From the NCBI RefSeq assembly GCF_900116445.1, contig NZ_FPBH01000001.1, positions 496,001-560,000 of the forward strand: a stretch of DNA of 64,000 bases. The letters run 5' to 3'. This document shows, in pieces, positions 8,798-17,570 of this stretch (the first letter of the stretch is position 1; every line of letters begins with the position of its first letter). The position numbers were made by a program, and so were the translations under genes. The stretch comes from Paraburkholderia aspalathi. GTDB lineage: Bacteria > Pseudomonadota > Gammaproteobacteria > Burkholderiales > Burkholderiaceae. The notes beneath the pieces were generated by a model that saw only the letters and a program-made list of their open reading frames with translations, was not told the DNA's origin and made no database searches.

Positions 8798-11224
8798 ATG
8801 TCAGGAACCCAACTCCTTCCGCCGGAACGCATTACGCTCCCGCTGCTCCCGCTGCGTGACGTAGTCGTCTTCCCGCACATGGTGATTCCGCTCTTCGTAG
8901 GCCGCCCGAAGTCGATCAAGGCTCTCGAAGCAGCGATGGAAGGCGGCAAGCACATCATGCTCGTCGCCCAGAAAACGGCTGCGAAAGATGAGCCGACCGA
9001 AAAGGACATGTACGAAGTAGGGTGTATCGCCAACATCCTGCAAATGCTGAAGCTGCCCGATGGCACCGTTAAGGTGCTCGTCGAAGGCTTGCAGCGCGCG
9101 AAAACGCTTTCCATCGAAGAACAGGAAACGCAGTTCTCGTGCGAAGTCATGCCGCTCGAACCCGACCACGCCGACAGCGCTGAAACTGAAGCGCTGCGCC
9201 GCGCGATCGTGTCGCAGTTCGACCAGTATGTGAAGCTGAACAAGAAGATCCCGCCGGAGATCCTGACGTCGCTGTCGGGCATCGACGAGGCTGGCCGCCT
9301 GGCCGACACGATCGCGGCGCATCTGCCGCTCAAGCTCGACCAGAAGCAGCACATTCTTGAAATGTTCCCGGTCATCGAGCGCCTCGAGCATCTGCTCGCG
9401 CAACTCGAAGCCGAGATCGACATCCTGCAGGTCGAAAAGCGCATCCGTGGGCGTGTGAAGCGCCAGATGGAGAAGAGCCAGCGCGAGTACTACCTGAACG
9501 AACAGGTCAAGGCGATCCAGAAGGAACTGGGCGAAGGCGAAGAAGGTGCGGATCTCGAGGAACTTGAGAAGCGCATCACGGCTGCCCGCATGCCGAAGGA
9601 AGCCAAGAAGAAGGCCGACGCCGAGCTGAAGAAGCTCAAGCTGATGTCGCCGATGTCGGCTGAAGCGACCGTCGTGCGTAACTACATCGATACGCTGATC
9701 GGCTTGCCGTGGCGCAAGAAGAGCAAGGTCAACAACGACCTCTCGAATGCGGAACGCGTGCTCGACGAAGACCACTTCGGTCTCGAGAAAGTGAAGGAAC
9801 GCATTCTCGAGTATCTCGCGGTCCAGCAACGTGTCGACAAGGTGAAAGCGCCGATCCTGTGCCTCGTTGGGCCTCCGGGTGTTGGTAAGACGTCGCTGGG
9901 TCAGTCGATCGCTCGCGCTACGAACCGCAAGTTCGTGCGTATGGCGCTCGGCGGCGTGCGCGACGAAGCCGAGATTCGCGGTCACCGTCGTACGTACATC
10001 GGTTCGATGCCCGGCAAGATTCTGCAAAGCCTGACCAAGGTCGGCGTGCGCAATCCGCTCTTCCTGCTCGACGAAGTCGACAAGATGGGCCAGGATTTCC
10101 GCGGCGATCCGTCCTCGGCTCTGCTGGAAGTGCTCGATCCGGAACAGAACCATACGTTCGCCGATCACTACGTCGAAGTCGACTTCGATCTGTCGGACGT
10201 GATGTTCGTGGCAACGTCGAACTCGCTGAACATTCCGCCGCCGCTGCTCGACCGGATGGAAGTGATCCGTCTGTCGGGTTACACGGAAGACGAGAAGGTC
10301 AGCATCGCGCAACGTTATCTTTTGCCCAAGCAGAAGAAGAACAACGGCCTCAAGGATGGCGAGGTCGATGTGACGGAAACCGCGATCCGCGACATCATTC
10401 GTTACTACACGCGTGAAGCGGGTGTCCGTTCGCTCGAGCGTGAAATTTCGAAGATCTGCCGCAAGGTGGTGAAGATGCTTCTGCTGAAGAAGGCGGAAGG
10501 CGCGGTGACGGTCGACGGCAGCAATATCGACACGTTCCTCGGCGTGCGCAAGTACGACTTCGGTCTGGCCGCGAAGGAAAATCAGGTTGGCCAGGTCACG
10601 GGTCTTGCGTGGACGGAAGTGGGCGGCGATCTGCTGACCATCGAAGCCGCGGTGATGCCGGGTAAGGGCAATGTGATCCGCACGGGTTCGCTCGGCGACG
10701 TGATGAAGGAATCCGTCGAAGCCGCGCGCTCGGTGGTGCGCTCGCGTTCGCGCCGTCTGGGTATCAAGGACGAAGCGTTCGAGAAGCAGGACATTCACAT
10801 TCACGTGCCGGAAGGCGCGACGCCGAAGGACGGTCCGTCGGCTGGCATCGCGATGACGACCGCGCTGGTGTCGGTGTTGACCGGTATTCCGGTTCGTGCC
10901 GATGTCGCGATGACGGGCGAAATCACGTTGCGTGGCGAAGTCTTGCCGATCGGCGGCCTGAAGGAAAAACTGCTGGCGGCGCATCGCGGCGGTATCAAGC
11001 TGGTGCTGATTCCGGAAGAAAACGTCAAGGACTTGACGGAGATTCCGGACAACGTGAAGAACGCCATCGAAATCATGCCGGTCCGCTGGATCGACAGGGT
11101 TCTGGAGCTGGCGCTCGAACGTGTGCCGCAGGCGTTGCCGGACGAAGAGCCCAAGCCTGCTGCGCCTGTCGCGGCGGCTGAGCCGGGCAAAGACGCCGGT
11201 GCAACGGAAGTCGTGAAGCACTAA
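8798..11224 (+). CDS. lon: ATP-dependent Lon protease
   Basis: Cytosolic AAA+ serine protease that degrades damaged and regulatory proteins. The 808 residues show the N-terminal LON substrate domain (1-200, beginning '[19 protein letters not shown]'), a coiled-coil linker, the AAA+ domain with Walker A '[13 protein letters not shown]', and the C-terminal protease with catalytic Ser in '[14 protein letters not shown]' and Lys in '[14 protein letters not shown]'. A short Ala/Pro-rich tail extends past the protease domain. Flanked by clear terminators on both sides, so probably transcribed alone. Confidence 0.98.
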   Translation: MSGTQLLPPERITLPLLPLRDVVVFPHMVIPLFVGRPKSIKALEAAMEGGKHIMLVAQKTAAKDEPTEKDMYEVGCIANILQMLKLPDGTVKVLVEGLQRAKTLSIEEQETQFSCEVMPLEPDHADSAETEALRRAIVSQFDQYVKLNKKIPPEILTSLSGIDEAGRLADTIAAHLPLKLDQKQHILEMFPVIERLEHLLAQLEAEIDILQVEKRIRGRVKRQMEKSQREYYLNEQVKAIQKELGEGEEGADLEELEKRITAARMPKEAKKKADAELKKLKLMSPMSAEATVVRNYIDTLIGLPWRKKSKVNNDLSNAERVLDEDHFGLEKVKERILEYLAVQQRVDKVKAPILCLVGPPGVGKTSLGQSIARATNRKFVRMALGGVRDEAEIRGHRRTYIGSMPGKILQSLTKVGVRNPLFLLDEVDKMGQDFRGDPSSALLEVLDPEQNHTFADHYVEVDFDLSDVMFVATSNSLNIPPPLLDRMEVIRLSGYTEDEKVSIAQRYLLPKQKKNNGLKDGEVDVTETAIRDIIRYYTREAGVRSLEREISKICRKVVKMLLLKKAEGAVTVDGSNIDTFLGVRKYDFGLAAKENQVGQVTGLAWTEVGGDLLTIEAAVMPGKGNVIRTGSLGDVMKESVEAARSVVRSRSRRLGIKDEAFEKQDIHIHVPEGATPKDGPSAGIAMTTALVSVLTGIPVRADVAMTGEITLRGEVLPIGGLKEKLLAAHRGGIKLVLIPEENVKDLTEIPDNVKNAIEIMPVRWIDRVLELALERVPQALPDEEPKPAAPVAAAEPGKDAGATEVVKH

Positions 11225-11256
11225 GCTGGTCAGTAGCGAAAGCTGTTTGCTGTACG

Positions 11257-11286
11257 AAAACCCGCGGCCTCGGTCGCGGGTTTTTT
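11257..11286 (+). terminator. Rho-independent terminator after lon
   Basis: AAAACCCGCG (11257-11266) pairs with CGCGGGTTTT (11275-11284) across an eight-base loop and runs into a T tract. Confidence 0.92.
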
Positions 11287-11449
11287 ATTGCCTGCGAGAT
11301 ACATGAAATCACGTCTGGAACGCACGCAATCCCACTTTTTGAGTAAAGGACGTTCTGAGCCGGCGACTGGTTGTGCGCACATCGATCTGTAACAAGATTT
11401 GGTGACAGAGGGCGCCCTCCAGAAGCGCTTAAATCAGGCTCAACCCCGC

Positions 11450-11478
11450 TTGACACAAGGGTTTCGGCCAATTCTAAT
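11450..11478 (+). promoter_or_regulatory. Sigma70-type promoter of the HU gene
   Basis: A perfect -35 TTGACA (11450-11455), a 17-base spacer, and a -10 TCTAAT (11473-11478, one mismatch from TATAAT). It lies about 90 bases upstream of the HU start in the gap after the lon terminator. Confidence 0.75.
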
Positions 11479-11566
11479 GAGTCGGCTCGGCGTTACCCGC
11501 CGGCCGCGTGATGCCAGGCGCTACAGAGCGCCGTCACGGTTGCCACAAACATTCTCGGGGGTTGGA

Positions 11567-11839
11567 ATGAATAAAACGGAATTGATCGATCACATTGCAC
11601 AGCAAGCCGATATTTCGAAGGCGGCGGCAGGTCGTGCACTCGACGCGGTGATCGGTGGGGTCAAAGGTACGTTGAAGAAGGGCGGTTCGGTGACGCTGGT
11701 GGGATTCGGTACCTTTGCCGTGGGCAAGCGTACCGCGCGTACGGGGCGCAATCCGCGCACCGGCGCCGCCATCAAGATCAAGGCAGCGAAGGTCCCTAAA
11801 TTTAGGCCTGGCAAAGCTCTGAAGGATGCGCTAAACTAA
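11567..11839 (+). CDS. hupB: DNA-binding protein HU
   Basis: Small nucleoid protein that bends and compacts DNA as a dimer. The 90 residues starting [10 protein letters not shown] match HU in full: helical dimer core, then the DNA-clasping arm '[20 protein letters not shown]' and '[15 protein letters not shown]' at the C-terminus. The frame is open further upstream, but that part is unlike HU and lies beyond the promoter. The ATG at 11567, preceded by a GGGGGTTGG stretch, is the right start. Its place next to lon is the conserved lon-hupB order. Confidence 0.96.
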   Translation: MNKTELIDHIAQQADISKAAAGRALDAVIGGVKGTLKKGGSVTLVGFGTFAVGKRTARTGRNPRTGAAIKIKAAKVPKFRPGKALKDALN

Positions 11840-11983
11840 TGGGCTTGCTGCTTGAGGAATTGCAGGTTCGTTAGAAAGAAGTGCAACGAATCGTGCGTGA
11901 TCTGTGTGACTTGGCGTCGCACTAGTTGATACGCAAGTTGATCAATCAGGCAGCAAAAGCAGGAGCACGCTGAATCGCGAAAC

Positions 11984-12059
11984 GGGTGCTTAGCTCAGTT
12001 GGTAGAGCGGCGCCCTTACAAGGCGTAGGTCGGGAGTTCGAGCCTCTCAGCACCCACCA
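11984..12059 (+). tRNA. tRNA-Val (anticodon UAC)
   Basis: A 76-base tRNA. The acceptor GGGTGCT pairs with AGCACCC (12049-12055), discriminator A, CCA encoded at 12057-12059. The anticodon loop is CTTACAA with anticodon TAC. The T arm has stem GGGAG/CTCTC and loop TTCGAGC. It reads GTA and other valine codons. The integrase gene downstream makes its 3' end the likely attachment site of the island. Confidence 0.97.
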
Positions 12060-12117
12060 GTTTCGTGATTCCCAGTTGTCCAGCACAGTCTGAAAAAGTA
12101 GGTTGCAGTCCCTGAAA

Positions 12118-12148
12118 CCCGCGTGGCCATTGGCTTTGCGGGTTTTTT
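12118..12148 (+). terminator. Terminator-like hairpin after tRNA-Val
   Basis: CCCGC (12118-12122) pairs with GCGGG (12138-12142), flanked by AAA and by TTTTTT. It probably ends tRNA transcription. Confidence 0.7.
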
Positions 12149-12264
12149 GTTGCCTCCGGCCTGTCCAGGAACGTCCACGGTCGGCTATTAGAACCCGCAC
12201 TTTTACCGTTGTATTTTCCGATGTATGTTGTGTCCTGTGTCAGTTCCGGATGCGGAATACAACG

Positions 12265-13605
12265 ATGGCTCGATCTCCTCTCCACCAGCTCACCCGGCTC
12301 GAGATTGTCAACGCGAAGCCGGCAGCCAAACCTTACACCTTGTCAGACGGCGGGCGGCTCTACGTGCTGGTCAAGCCCGAAGGTGCCAAGCTGTGGCGCT
12401 GGAATTACGATTTCGCTGGAAAAACCAGGACGATGGCTTTCGGTAGCTGGCCGGAGGTCTCCGAAAAGGAAGCACGCGCCGCTCATGCAGCCGCACGGGA
12501 ACTGTTGCGCCAGGGCATTGATCCCATGCAAAAGCGGCGCGAAGACAAGCGTCGTGCAAGATTCAGCGCGAATGCGACCTTCGAAGCTGTCGCAAACGCG
12601 TGGATCGCCGAGCAGAAAGCGCACTGGTCCGGCGACTACCTCGACAAGATCGAACGGCGGCTCGCGAAGAACGTCTACCCTTGGCTCGGCAGGCGGCCGA
12701 TCGCCGAGATCACCACACCGGAATATGTGGAACAGGTCATTCGTCGCGCGCGCGACCGTGGCGTCCTCGACACGGCAAGAAGGGTGAGAGAGACGTGCAA
12801 TTGCGTCTTCCGGCATGCGGTCGAGAACGGCCTCATCAAATCGTCCGAAAATCCCGCGATCGATCCCAAGGTGGGCGGCGTGAGAACGCCGCCGGTGCAG
12901 CACTACGCAGCCATCACGGACCCCGGGGCGCTGGGGCAGTTGATGCGGGCGATTCAGTCATATAAAGGCACACCGATCGTGCGAGCCGCGTTGCAGTTCG
13001 TGCCGTTAGTTTTTCAGAGGCCTGGCCAGATAAGAACCGCTAGATGGGAACAGTTCGATCTGGACAAGGCACTCTGGACCTGCCCGGCGGCAATGATGAA
13101 GGGAAAGCTGGCGCGTAAGAAGGGTGGTCTGCCTCACCTCGTGCCGCTGTCCCGCCAGGCCGTCTCAATACTTCGGGATCTTTATCCGCTAACCGGCCCG
13201 GAAGGCTATGTGTTTCCAAGCCGCAAGGCCGGCCTGCCCATGTCGGACGGCACGATCAATGCGGCTTTGCGGACTATCGGGTATTCGGGTCACGAAATGA
13301 CAGGGCATGGCTTTCGCGCCACTGGCCGTACCCTGATTCGGGAGCGCCTGGGTTACGACAGGGAAGTCGTTGAACGGCACCTTGCTCATGGCAGCGACGA
13401 GGAGCTCGGAGACGCATACGATCGGGCTCAATTCTTCGACCAGCGGCGACGGATGAGCCAGGATTGGGCCGATTACCTTGATCGGCTAGCGGGCGACAAC
13501 AGTCAGGACGGTCTCGCCCAGTCGGACATGCCGGCCGGGGAAAGGACGGCGTTCCTGGAGGAGGCGACGACGGGCGGGAAGCTGCAATCCACAACTGCAC
13601 AATGA
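12265..13605 (+). CDS. P4-type tyrosine integrase next to tRNA-Val
   Basis: Site-specific recombinase that integrates and excises islands at tRNA 3' ends. The 446 residues from MARSPLHQLT have the P4-integrase N-terminal domain ('PYTLSDGGRLYVLVKPEGAK', 'FGSWPEVSEKEARA'), a core-binding domain, and a catalytic domain with Arg in 'QRPGQIRTARW', the HxxR box 'GHGFRATGR', His in 'HLAHG' and the nucleophile Tyr in 'GDAYDRAQF'. All active-site residues are present. The usual Glu after RPG is Gln. The frame extends upstream to 12103, but that part looks like non-coding leader; an ATG at 12250 is an alternative start. It begins about 200 bases after the tRNA, in the standard orientation for an island integrase. 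Confidence 0.9.
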   Translation: MARSPLHQLTRLEIVNAKPAAKPYTLSDGGRLYVLVKPEGAKLWRWNYDFAGKTRTMAFGSWPEVSEKEARAAHAAARELLRQGIDPMQKRREDKRRARFSANATFEAVANAWIAEQKAHWSGDYLDKIERRLAKNVYPWLGRRPIAEITTPEYVEQVIRRARDRGVLDTARRVRETCNCVFRHAVENGLIKSSENPAIDPKVGGVRTPPVQHYAAITDPGALGQLMRAIQSYKGTPIVRAALQFVPLVFQRPGQIRTARWEQFDLDKALWTCPAAMMKGKLARKKGGLPHLVPLSRQAVSILRDLYPLTGPEGYVFPSRKAGLPMSDGTINAALRTIGYSGHEMTGHGFRATGRTLIRERLGYDREVVERHLAHGSDEELGDAYDRAQFFDQRRRMSQDWADYLDRLAGDNSQDGLAQSDMPAGERTAFLEEATTGGKLQSTTAQ

Positions 13606-13811
13606 GTTTCCCGCTAATAGCCAGAGTGCCGACGAGGGGAGGTGGGAAAAATCTGTTCTACTAAATGACCGTCGCCACATGACCACGCGGATCCGCATCC
13701 CCCACGAGGGTTTGGTCTCTTGATTGGCAACTTGAGCGGAACGGACTTCGAATTGTTCACGCGCATGATCTGCGAGGAGCGACAAGCACACGCCGGGCAA
13801 GATGCGCGACG

Positions 13812-14012
13812 TTGCCTCAGCAACAGCAGAAACGCGCAAACCTGGCGTTCTCCGGCGACATTCCCGCCGTGGTGCAGCGCATCAGTTGTGATCTGTTTCT
13901 GGCCGATTTGGACACGCATGAAGCACGTATTCATGGCGACATCGCTGCCGATTTCGACGAATCGGCCTACGCACAGAGCATCTGGCAGCGCGACCGTGCC
14001 GACGTCGCCTGA
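13812..14012 (+). pseudogene. Unidentified coding remnant
   Basis: A 66-codon open stretch with protein-like composition ('RISCDLFLADLDTHEARIHG', then 'DFDESAYAQSIWQRDRADVA') and no good ribosome binding site. It looks like the C-terminal piece of a larger helical protein. I do not recognise the family. Confidence 0.3.
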
Positions 14013-14074
14013 CGTGAGTCCAGAAGCGGGCGCGAGTTCACGTTAGCGCAACTACGCAGGAGGTTGGAACCTTT

Positions 14075-14239
14075 ATGTCCATTCAGTTCGAATCGACCGC
14101 GACGCGCGCTCCGGCTATCCGCGCAGCCTCACAATGCCGAGCGCGCCGTGGCGCGGCGTGGTCTCTCACGCAGCGTCTGGATCGCCGGTCTCGCGGCGCT
14201 GGCATGGCTCGGCAGCGCCGCGCTGACCGAATGGTGATG
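14075..14239 (+). pseudogene. Frameshifted small membrane-protein gene
   Basis: A good Shine-Dalgarno (AGGAGG, about 14056) precedes an ATG at 14075 reading 'MSIQFESTATRAPAIRAAS'. After a one-base shift near 14132 the next frame reads 'NAERAVARRGLSRSVWIAGL' and then 'AALAWLGSAALTEW' before a stop, which looks like a transmembrane segment. Together they suggest a gene for a protein of about 50-55 residues broken by a frameshift. Family not recognised. Confidence 0.35.
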
Positions 14240-14329
14240 AACGCCCGCGTTCCGGCATTCACCCCTGGCTCGGTAGAGATCCAGAGAATCGTCGTGCCAG
14301 GCCTGTGTCCAGAGGGGTACATGTCAATC

Positions 14330-14476
14330 CTATGGTTGCCCGCTTGCGGGTACCTCGAATGGTTTGCCATCACGCATCACGTAATAGGCCGCACGCGCCA
14401 GCTTGTGCGCAAGTGCCTTCATCGCGACTACCGGAAGATGCCTTTTCCACTGCGCAAAAAGCCTTGCAGGTCGTGC
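14330..14476 (-). mobile_element. IS110-family transposase fragment (C-terminal end)
   Basis: The reverse strand encodes 'WKRHLPVVAMKALAHKLARA' followed by 'AYYVMRDGKPFEV' and a stop. This is the end of an IS110-type transposase. Nothing upstream continues the frame credibly, so only the last 50 or so codons remain. Confidence 0.6.
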
Positions 14477-14702
14477 CACTAGCCGTGTTTTTTGACAACT
14501 CACCTGATCGTGAAGACGGGCGGGGCACCCACTGACCTGTGGCCATTATCAAAAACGGCTCGGTACTCGCTCAACACGGCGACATGCCAACGTGGTGGTC
14601 GATGATCATGCCATAGCCATAGGGCGTGTGGCCACGCGCATTCGCGCAAAAAGAGTGCACCGGCGATGCGATCATTAGCGCTGGGGAACCGAGTACGGGG
14701 AT

Positions 14703-14830
14703 TTGCGAGCGTCCGATGCTGGACGTCCGGACGCTTACACCGTAAGCATTATGGAGTTCCGCAATGGCAAGGTCATTCGCGTGACACAGTATTTCTCGCA
14801 TCCGTTCGAAACGCCTGCCAGTGGGTTCAG
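14703..14830 (+). pseudogene. NTF2-like / SnoaL-type protein fragment
   Basis: The segment reading 'AYTVSIMEFRNGKVIRVTQY' and 'FSHPFETPASG' is the last strand pair and C-terminus of an NTF2-like fold protein of the kind found in sugar and aromatic catabolic clusters. The preceding part is not recoverable in one frame. Confidence 0.5.
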
Positions 14831-14966
14831 CAGATCGCGTGAAAACGCGTTGTCCGGAGCCAGGAAGCACGTGCTGCGTATGCCGGTTGCCCGAGACGGC
14901 GGCCGGTTATCAACCGAACCTTCGAAGGCGTGCAGGTGCACTACCTGCACGCCGATGCGTCCTCGT

Positions 14967-15779
14967 TCAGACTGAACCTCGCTCGACTTGTGGCAACGGC
15001 TTGATCTCCTTGCGGCCACCTGCCGCCCACGCCTCGTAATCGGCATAGGTCTGCTGGCTCGGCGGATACACGCCCCACAGCGCCTCGCCCGCAGCAATTC
15101 GCAACCCCAGATAGGTTTCGATGTCGTCCTGCTTTTCGCAGATGTCGGCGAGTTCTTCCGCGAGATGAGCGGGGACGAGAGTCAGTCCGTCTGCGTCACC
15201 AACGATGATGTCACCCGGATACACGGCCACGCCCGCGCAGCCGATCGGCACCTGCAGATCGGCAACGTGGTGATACGAAATGCGCGTCGTTGCGGTGATT
15301 TCACGCGAGTAGGCCGGCAACGGCATTTTCGCGATTTCACTTCCGTCGCGCAATGCGCCGTCTGTCACGATCGCGCGCGCGCCGCGGGCGAGCAGGCGTG
15401 TCACCAGGATATTGCCCGCCGACGCTGCGCGGGGATCATCGCGGCTGTCGATCACGAGCACGTCGCCTTCGCGAACCTGTTCGACACCCTGCCATTGCAG
15501 ATTGTCGGCGTTCGGGCGCGTCGTCATCGTGCCGTAGGTGTCGATGTCCTCGCGCGCCGGAATGAAGCGCATCGTGAAGGCGCGGCCCGCGAACGGCTTG
15601 ACCTCGTGATTGACTGCCTTGAGGCCGACCAGCGCCGGTTGGCGAAAACCGCGCTTGAAGAGTTGCGTCGTCAGCGAGCCGCTGCTGACTTTCGCGAGGC
15701 GCGCGAGCGTGGCGTCGCTGACCTCGGCGCTGCGTGTCGTTTCACGGTCGAGACCCTCGGCGTAGGCATGAAGTGTCAT
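14967..15779 (-). CDS. RraA-family protein (HMG/CHA-aldolase-like)
   Basis: A 270-residue member of the RraA fold. Relatives either regulate RNase E or act as metal-dependent aldolases/decarboxylases on keto acids; placed in a sugar-acid cluster, an enzymatic role is likelier. Visible family features are 'AVNHEVKPFAGRAFTM', 'GDVLVIDSRDD', the loop 'GARAIVTDGALRDGSEIAKM' with the Arg-Asp pair used for substrate and metal binding, and 'GCAGVAVYPGDIIVGDADGL'. I use the ATG at 15779 because AAGGAAAG sits just upstream; an in-frame start at 15845 would run through the operator. It is divergent from the IclR-fusion regulator, with a TTCCA-N5-TGGAA palindrome 41 bases before its start. Confidence 0.8.
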   Translation of the reverse strand: MTLHAYAEGLDRETTRSAEVSDATLARLAKVSSGSLTTQLFKRGFRQPALVGLKAVNHEVKPFAGRAFTMRFIPAREDIDTYGTMTTRPNADNLQWQGVEQVREGDVLVIDSRDDPRAASAGNILVTRLLARGARAIVTDGALRDGSEIAKMPLPAYSREITATTRISYHHVADLQVPIGCAGVAVYPGDIIVGDADGLTLVPAHLAEELADICEKQDDIETYLGLRIAAGEALWGVYPPSQQTYADYEAWAAGGRKEIKPLPQVERGSV

Positions 15780-15819
15780 TGCGCTTTCCTTAACGATGGA
15801 AGAGAGAAGTGGCGGGCTG

Positions 15820-15836
15820 GTTCCAGTATATGGAAC
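15820..15836. promoter_or_regulatory. Palindromic operator 1 (GTTCCA-GTATA-TGGAAC)
   Basis: A perfect six-base inverted repeat with a five-base spacer, in the gap between the divergent RraA-like and IclR-fusion genes. The same TTCCA-N5-TGGAA core recurs at 15925 and 18490. This fits a binding site for the IclR-type regulator encoded alongside. Confidence 0.65.
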
Positions 15837-15924
15837 TGGAGGCATGTCAGTGCTCCAATGAAGCCGATCCTACTGCTAAAGTCGCAGGTGGAGACGGAGC
15901 GCGCGGCACGCGCAGACCCGCGAA

Positions 15925-15939
15925 TTCCAAAAGGTGGAA
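15925..15939. promoter_or_regulatory. Palindromic operator 2 (TTCCA-AAAGG-TGGAA) over the IclR-fusion start
   Basis: Same core palindrome, ending two bases before the ATG of the IclR-fusion gene at 15942 and overlapping its AAGGTGG ribosome binding site. A bound regulator here would repress its own gene. Confidence 0.6.
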
Positions 15940-15941
15940 AT

Positions 15942-17540
15942 ATGGCTACAGGAGACGGAACCGCAGCACTCTCGAAGGCGCTCACGGTGCTCGAAATGGT
16001 CGGCGCGACGCCGTATGGTTTGTCGAACGCGGATCTGCTCGAATCCGCGGGTTTGCCTAAGACCACGCTGTATCGCATTCTCGCGACGCTGATTGAGCAC
16101 GGCTTGCTGCGGCGCGATTCCACGCATCGCGTATACCGGCTCGGATTCCGCTATCTGGAACTGGTGCGCAATTCGTATCTGATGCCTGACCTCGTCGCGG
16201 CCGCGACGCCGGAGTTGCGCACGCTTCGCGATCTCACTGGCGAAACCACTTACCTTGCCGCGCTCGACGGCAGCGAAGTCATCTCGCTCGAACGATGCGA
16301 TGGCGCGCATTCGCAGCGCTCGGCGGCGGCGCTCGGCCGTAGCAAGCCGATCTATTGCACGGGGCAGGGCAAGGCGATCCTGTCGTGCATGCCGCGCGAC
16401 GAACGCGACACGCTGTTGCGCGGCGTAACGATGACGGCGCTCACGCCGCGCACTATCACCGACCGCCGCCGGTTGCAGGTCGAGTTGCGCATCACGGCAG
16501 CACGCGGCTACGCAATCGACGACGAAGAGATTGTACTGGGAGTGCGCTGCGTCGCCGCGCCGATCGTCGATAACGAAGGGCGCGTGCGCGGGGCGTTGAG
16601 CGTGGCGGGTCCTGCGTTCCGCATGTCGCTCGCGCGGCTCGAACTGCTTGGGCCGGAAATGGCCGACGCGGCGCGCCGCGTGGGCGCACAGTTGCAATCG
16701 CACGCGAGCCACGCGGAAGCCGACGAGGTCGGCGCAGTGAGCAGCGGGTGGGCCTTCCATGGCGCGTTTCCGGTCTGGTCGGCCGCGCGCGGCACGCTCT
16801 TCTGGGCCGACACGCTCGCGCCCGCGCTTCATGCATTCACGCCCGGGCCCACTAACGCGCGGGAGCGCATGGTATGCGGGCTCGATGCCCCGATCGTCGG
16901 CCTGCAACCGCGACCCGAAGGTTTGCTGATCGCGCAGGCGGGCCGCCATCTGATTCTCGCCGACGACGACACGCTCACTGTGCATGAAGGTTCGCGCGTG
17001 TGGAACGACCCGGACATCACGTTGCTGGGTACGGACGCCGCAGGCCACACATGGGCGTGGTTCGAGACCGGCAATTCAGGCCATCTCGGCTTCATCACCG
17101 ACGTCCAGCGCTTCGAGGCCGTGTGGAAGTTCAGCGAAAAGATCGATTCATTGACGTGGTCCGCCGACGGTGTGACCGCCTACGCCGCCGCGTCCGCGTC
17201 GGGCACGCTCTACATGCTTCGGCGCGGTTCGTCGAGCGTGCGCCGCTTTGCATCGATGCCACCCGGTTCGGGCCGCCTTTCGGGCATCGCACTCGACGAC
17301 ACCGGCGGCATCTGGACCGCGCTGCGCGACGGCTGGAGCCTTATGCGCTTCGGCGCGGACGGTGCGCTCGAGCGCGTCGTCAGCCTGCCGGTCGCGGCGC
17401 CCACCGGCCTTGCATTCGTTCCCGGCGATGCCGGCCGCGCGTCGCTCTACATCACGAGCGACCGCAATCATCAGTCCATCGAATCGCTGGCAGGCGCGCC
17501 GCTCTCGGGCCATCTGCTGCGCTTGCAGTTCGACGCCTGA
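15942..17540 (+). CDS. IclR-type regulator fused to an SMP-30/gluconolactonase-like propeller
   Basis: A 532-residue fusion. Residues 1-255 are an IclR regulator: winged helix ('GLSNADLLESAGLPKTTLYR', about 26-45), then the effector domain ('GQGKAILSCM', 'RGYAIDDEEIVLGVRCVAAP'). Residues about 268-532 resemble an SMP-30/gluconolactonase beta-propeller ('FPVWSAARGTLFWAD', 'TWSADGVTAYAA', 'SGIALDDTGGIWTAL'). Key metal ligands of active lactonases appear changed: the Glu of GEGPVW is Ala275, the Asn of the NGLAWSPDG motif is not Asn, and the Asp of PDGLA is Ser. The propeller is therefore probably a ligand sensor rather than a lactonase. The ATG at 15942 has AAGGTGG before it; the frame stays open far upstream but runs antisense to the RraA-like gene. 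Likely regulator of the surrounding cluster through the TTCCA-N5-TGGAA sites. Confidence 0.85.
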   Translation: MATGDGTAALSKALTVLEMVGATPYGLSNADLLESAGLPKTTLYRILATLIEHGLLRRDSTHRVYRLGFRYLELVRNSYLMPDLVAAATPELRTLRDLTGETTYLAALDGSEVISLERCDGAHSQRSAAALGRSKPIYCTGQGKAILSCMPRDERDTLLRGVTMTALTPRTITDRRRLQVELRITAARGYAIDDEEIVLGVRCVAAPIVDNEGRVRGALSVAGPAFRMSLARLELLGPEMADAARRVGAQLQSHASHAEADEVGAVSSGWAFHGAFPVWSAARGTLFWADTLAPALHAFTPGPTNARERMVCGLDAPIVGLQPRPEGLLIAQAGRHLILADDDTLTVHEGSRVWNDPDITLLGTDAAGHTWAWFETGNSGHLGFITDVQRFEAVWKFSEKIDSLTWSADGVTAYAAASASGTLYMLRRGSSSVRRFASMPPGSGRLSGIALDDTGGIWTALRDGWSLMRFGADGALERVVSLPVAAPTGLAFVPGDAGRASLYITSDRNHQSIESLAGAPLSGHLLRLQFDA

Positions 17541-17570
17541 CATCACGCATTTCTTTCCAGTCTTTTCGCC

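Larger units (their letters stand above)
13606..14966. other. Decayed DNA between the integrase and the RraA-like gene
   Basis: About 1.36 kb with no intact gene. It holds several broken coding remnants described separately. Between them I see nothing else I can name. Confidence 0.6.

Noticed and set aside
8801..11221. An 806-codon open frame antisense to lon
   Set aside because: Strong GC3 bias of lon leaves the opposite strand open. The translation is His/Arg/Asp-rich with no family resemblance.
12001..12059. A second copy of the tRNA-Val 3' end as the other attachment site
   Set aside because: I looked for repeats of the last 20 or so bases by eye in the rest of the window and found none convincing. 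It may lie outside.
14988..15941. A 318-codon N-terminal extension of the IclR-fusion gene
   Set aside because: It runs antisense through the RraA-like gene and over two operator palindromes. The Met at 15942 has a good binding site and begins the IclR domain.
15876..17048. A 390-codon reverse-strand open frame
   Set aside because: Antisense to the IclR-fusion gene; no recognisable motifs.
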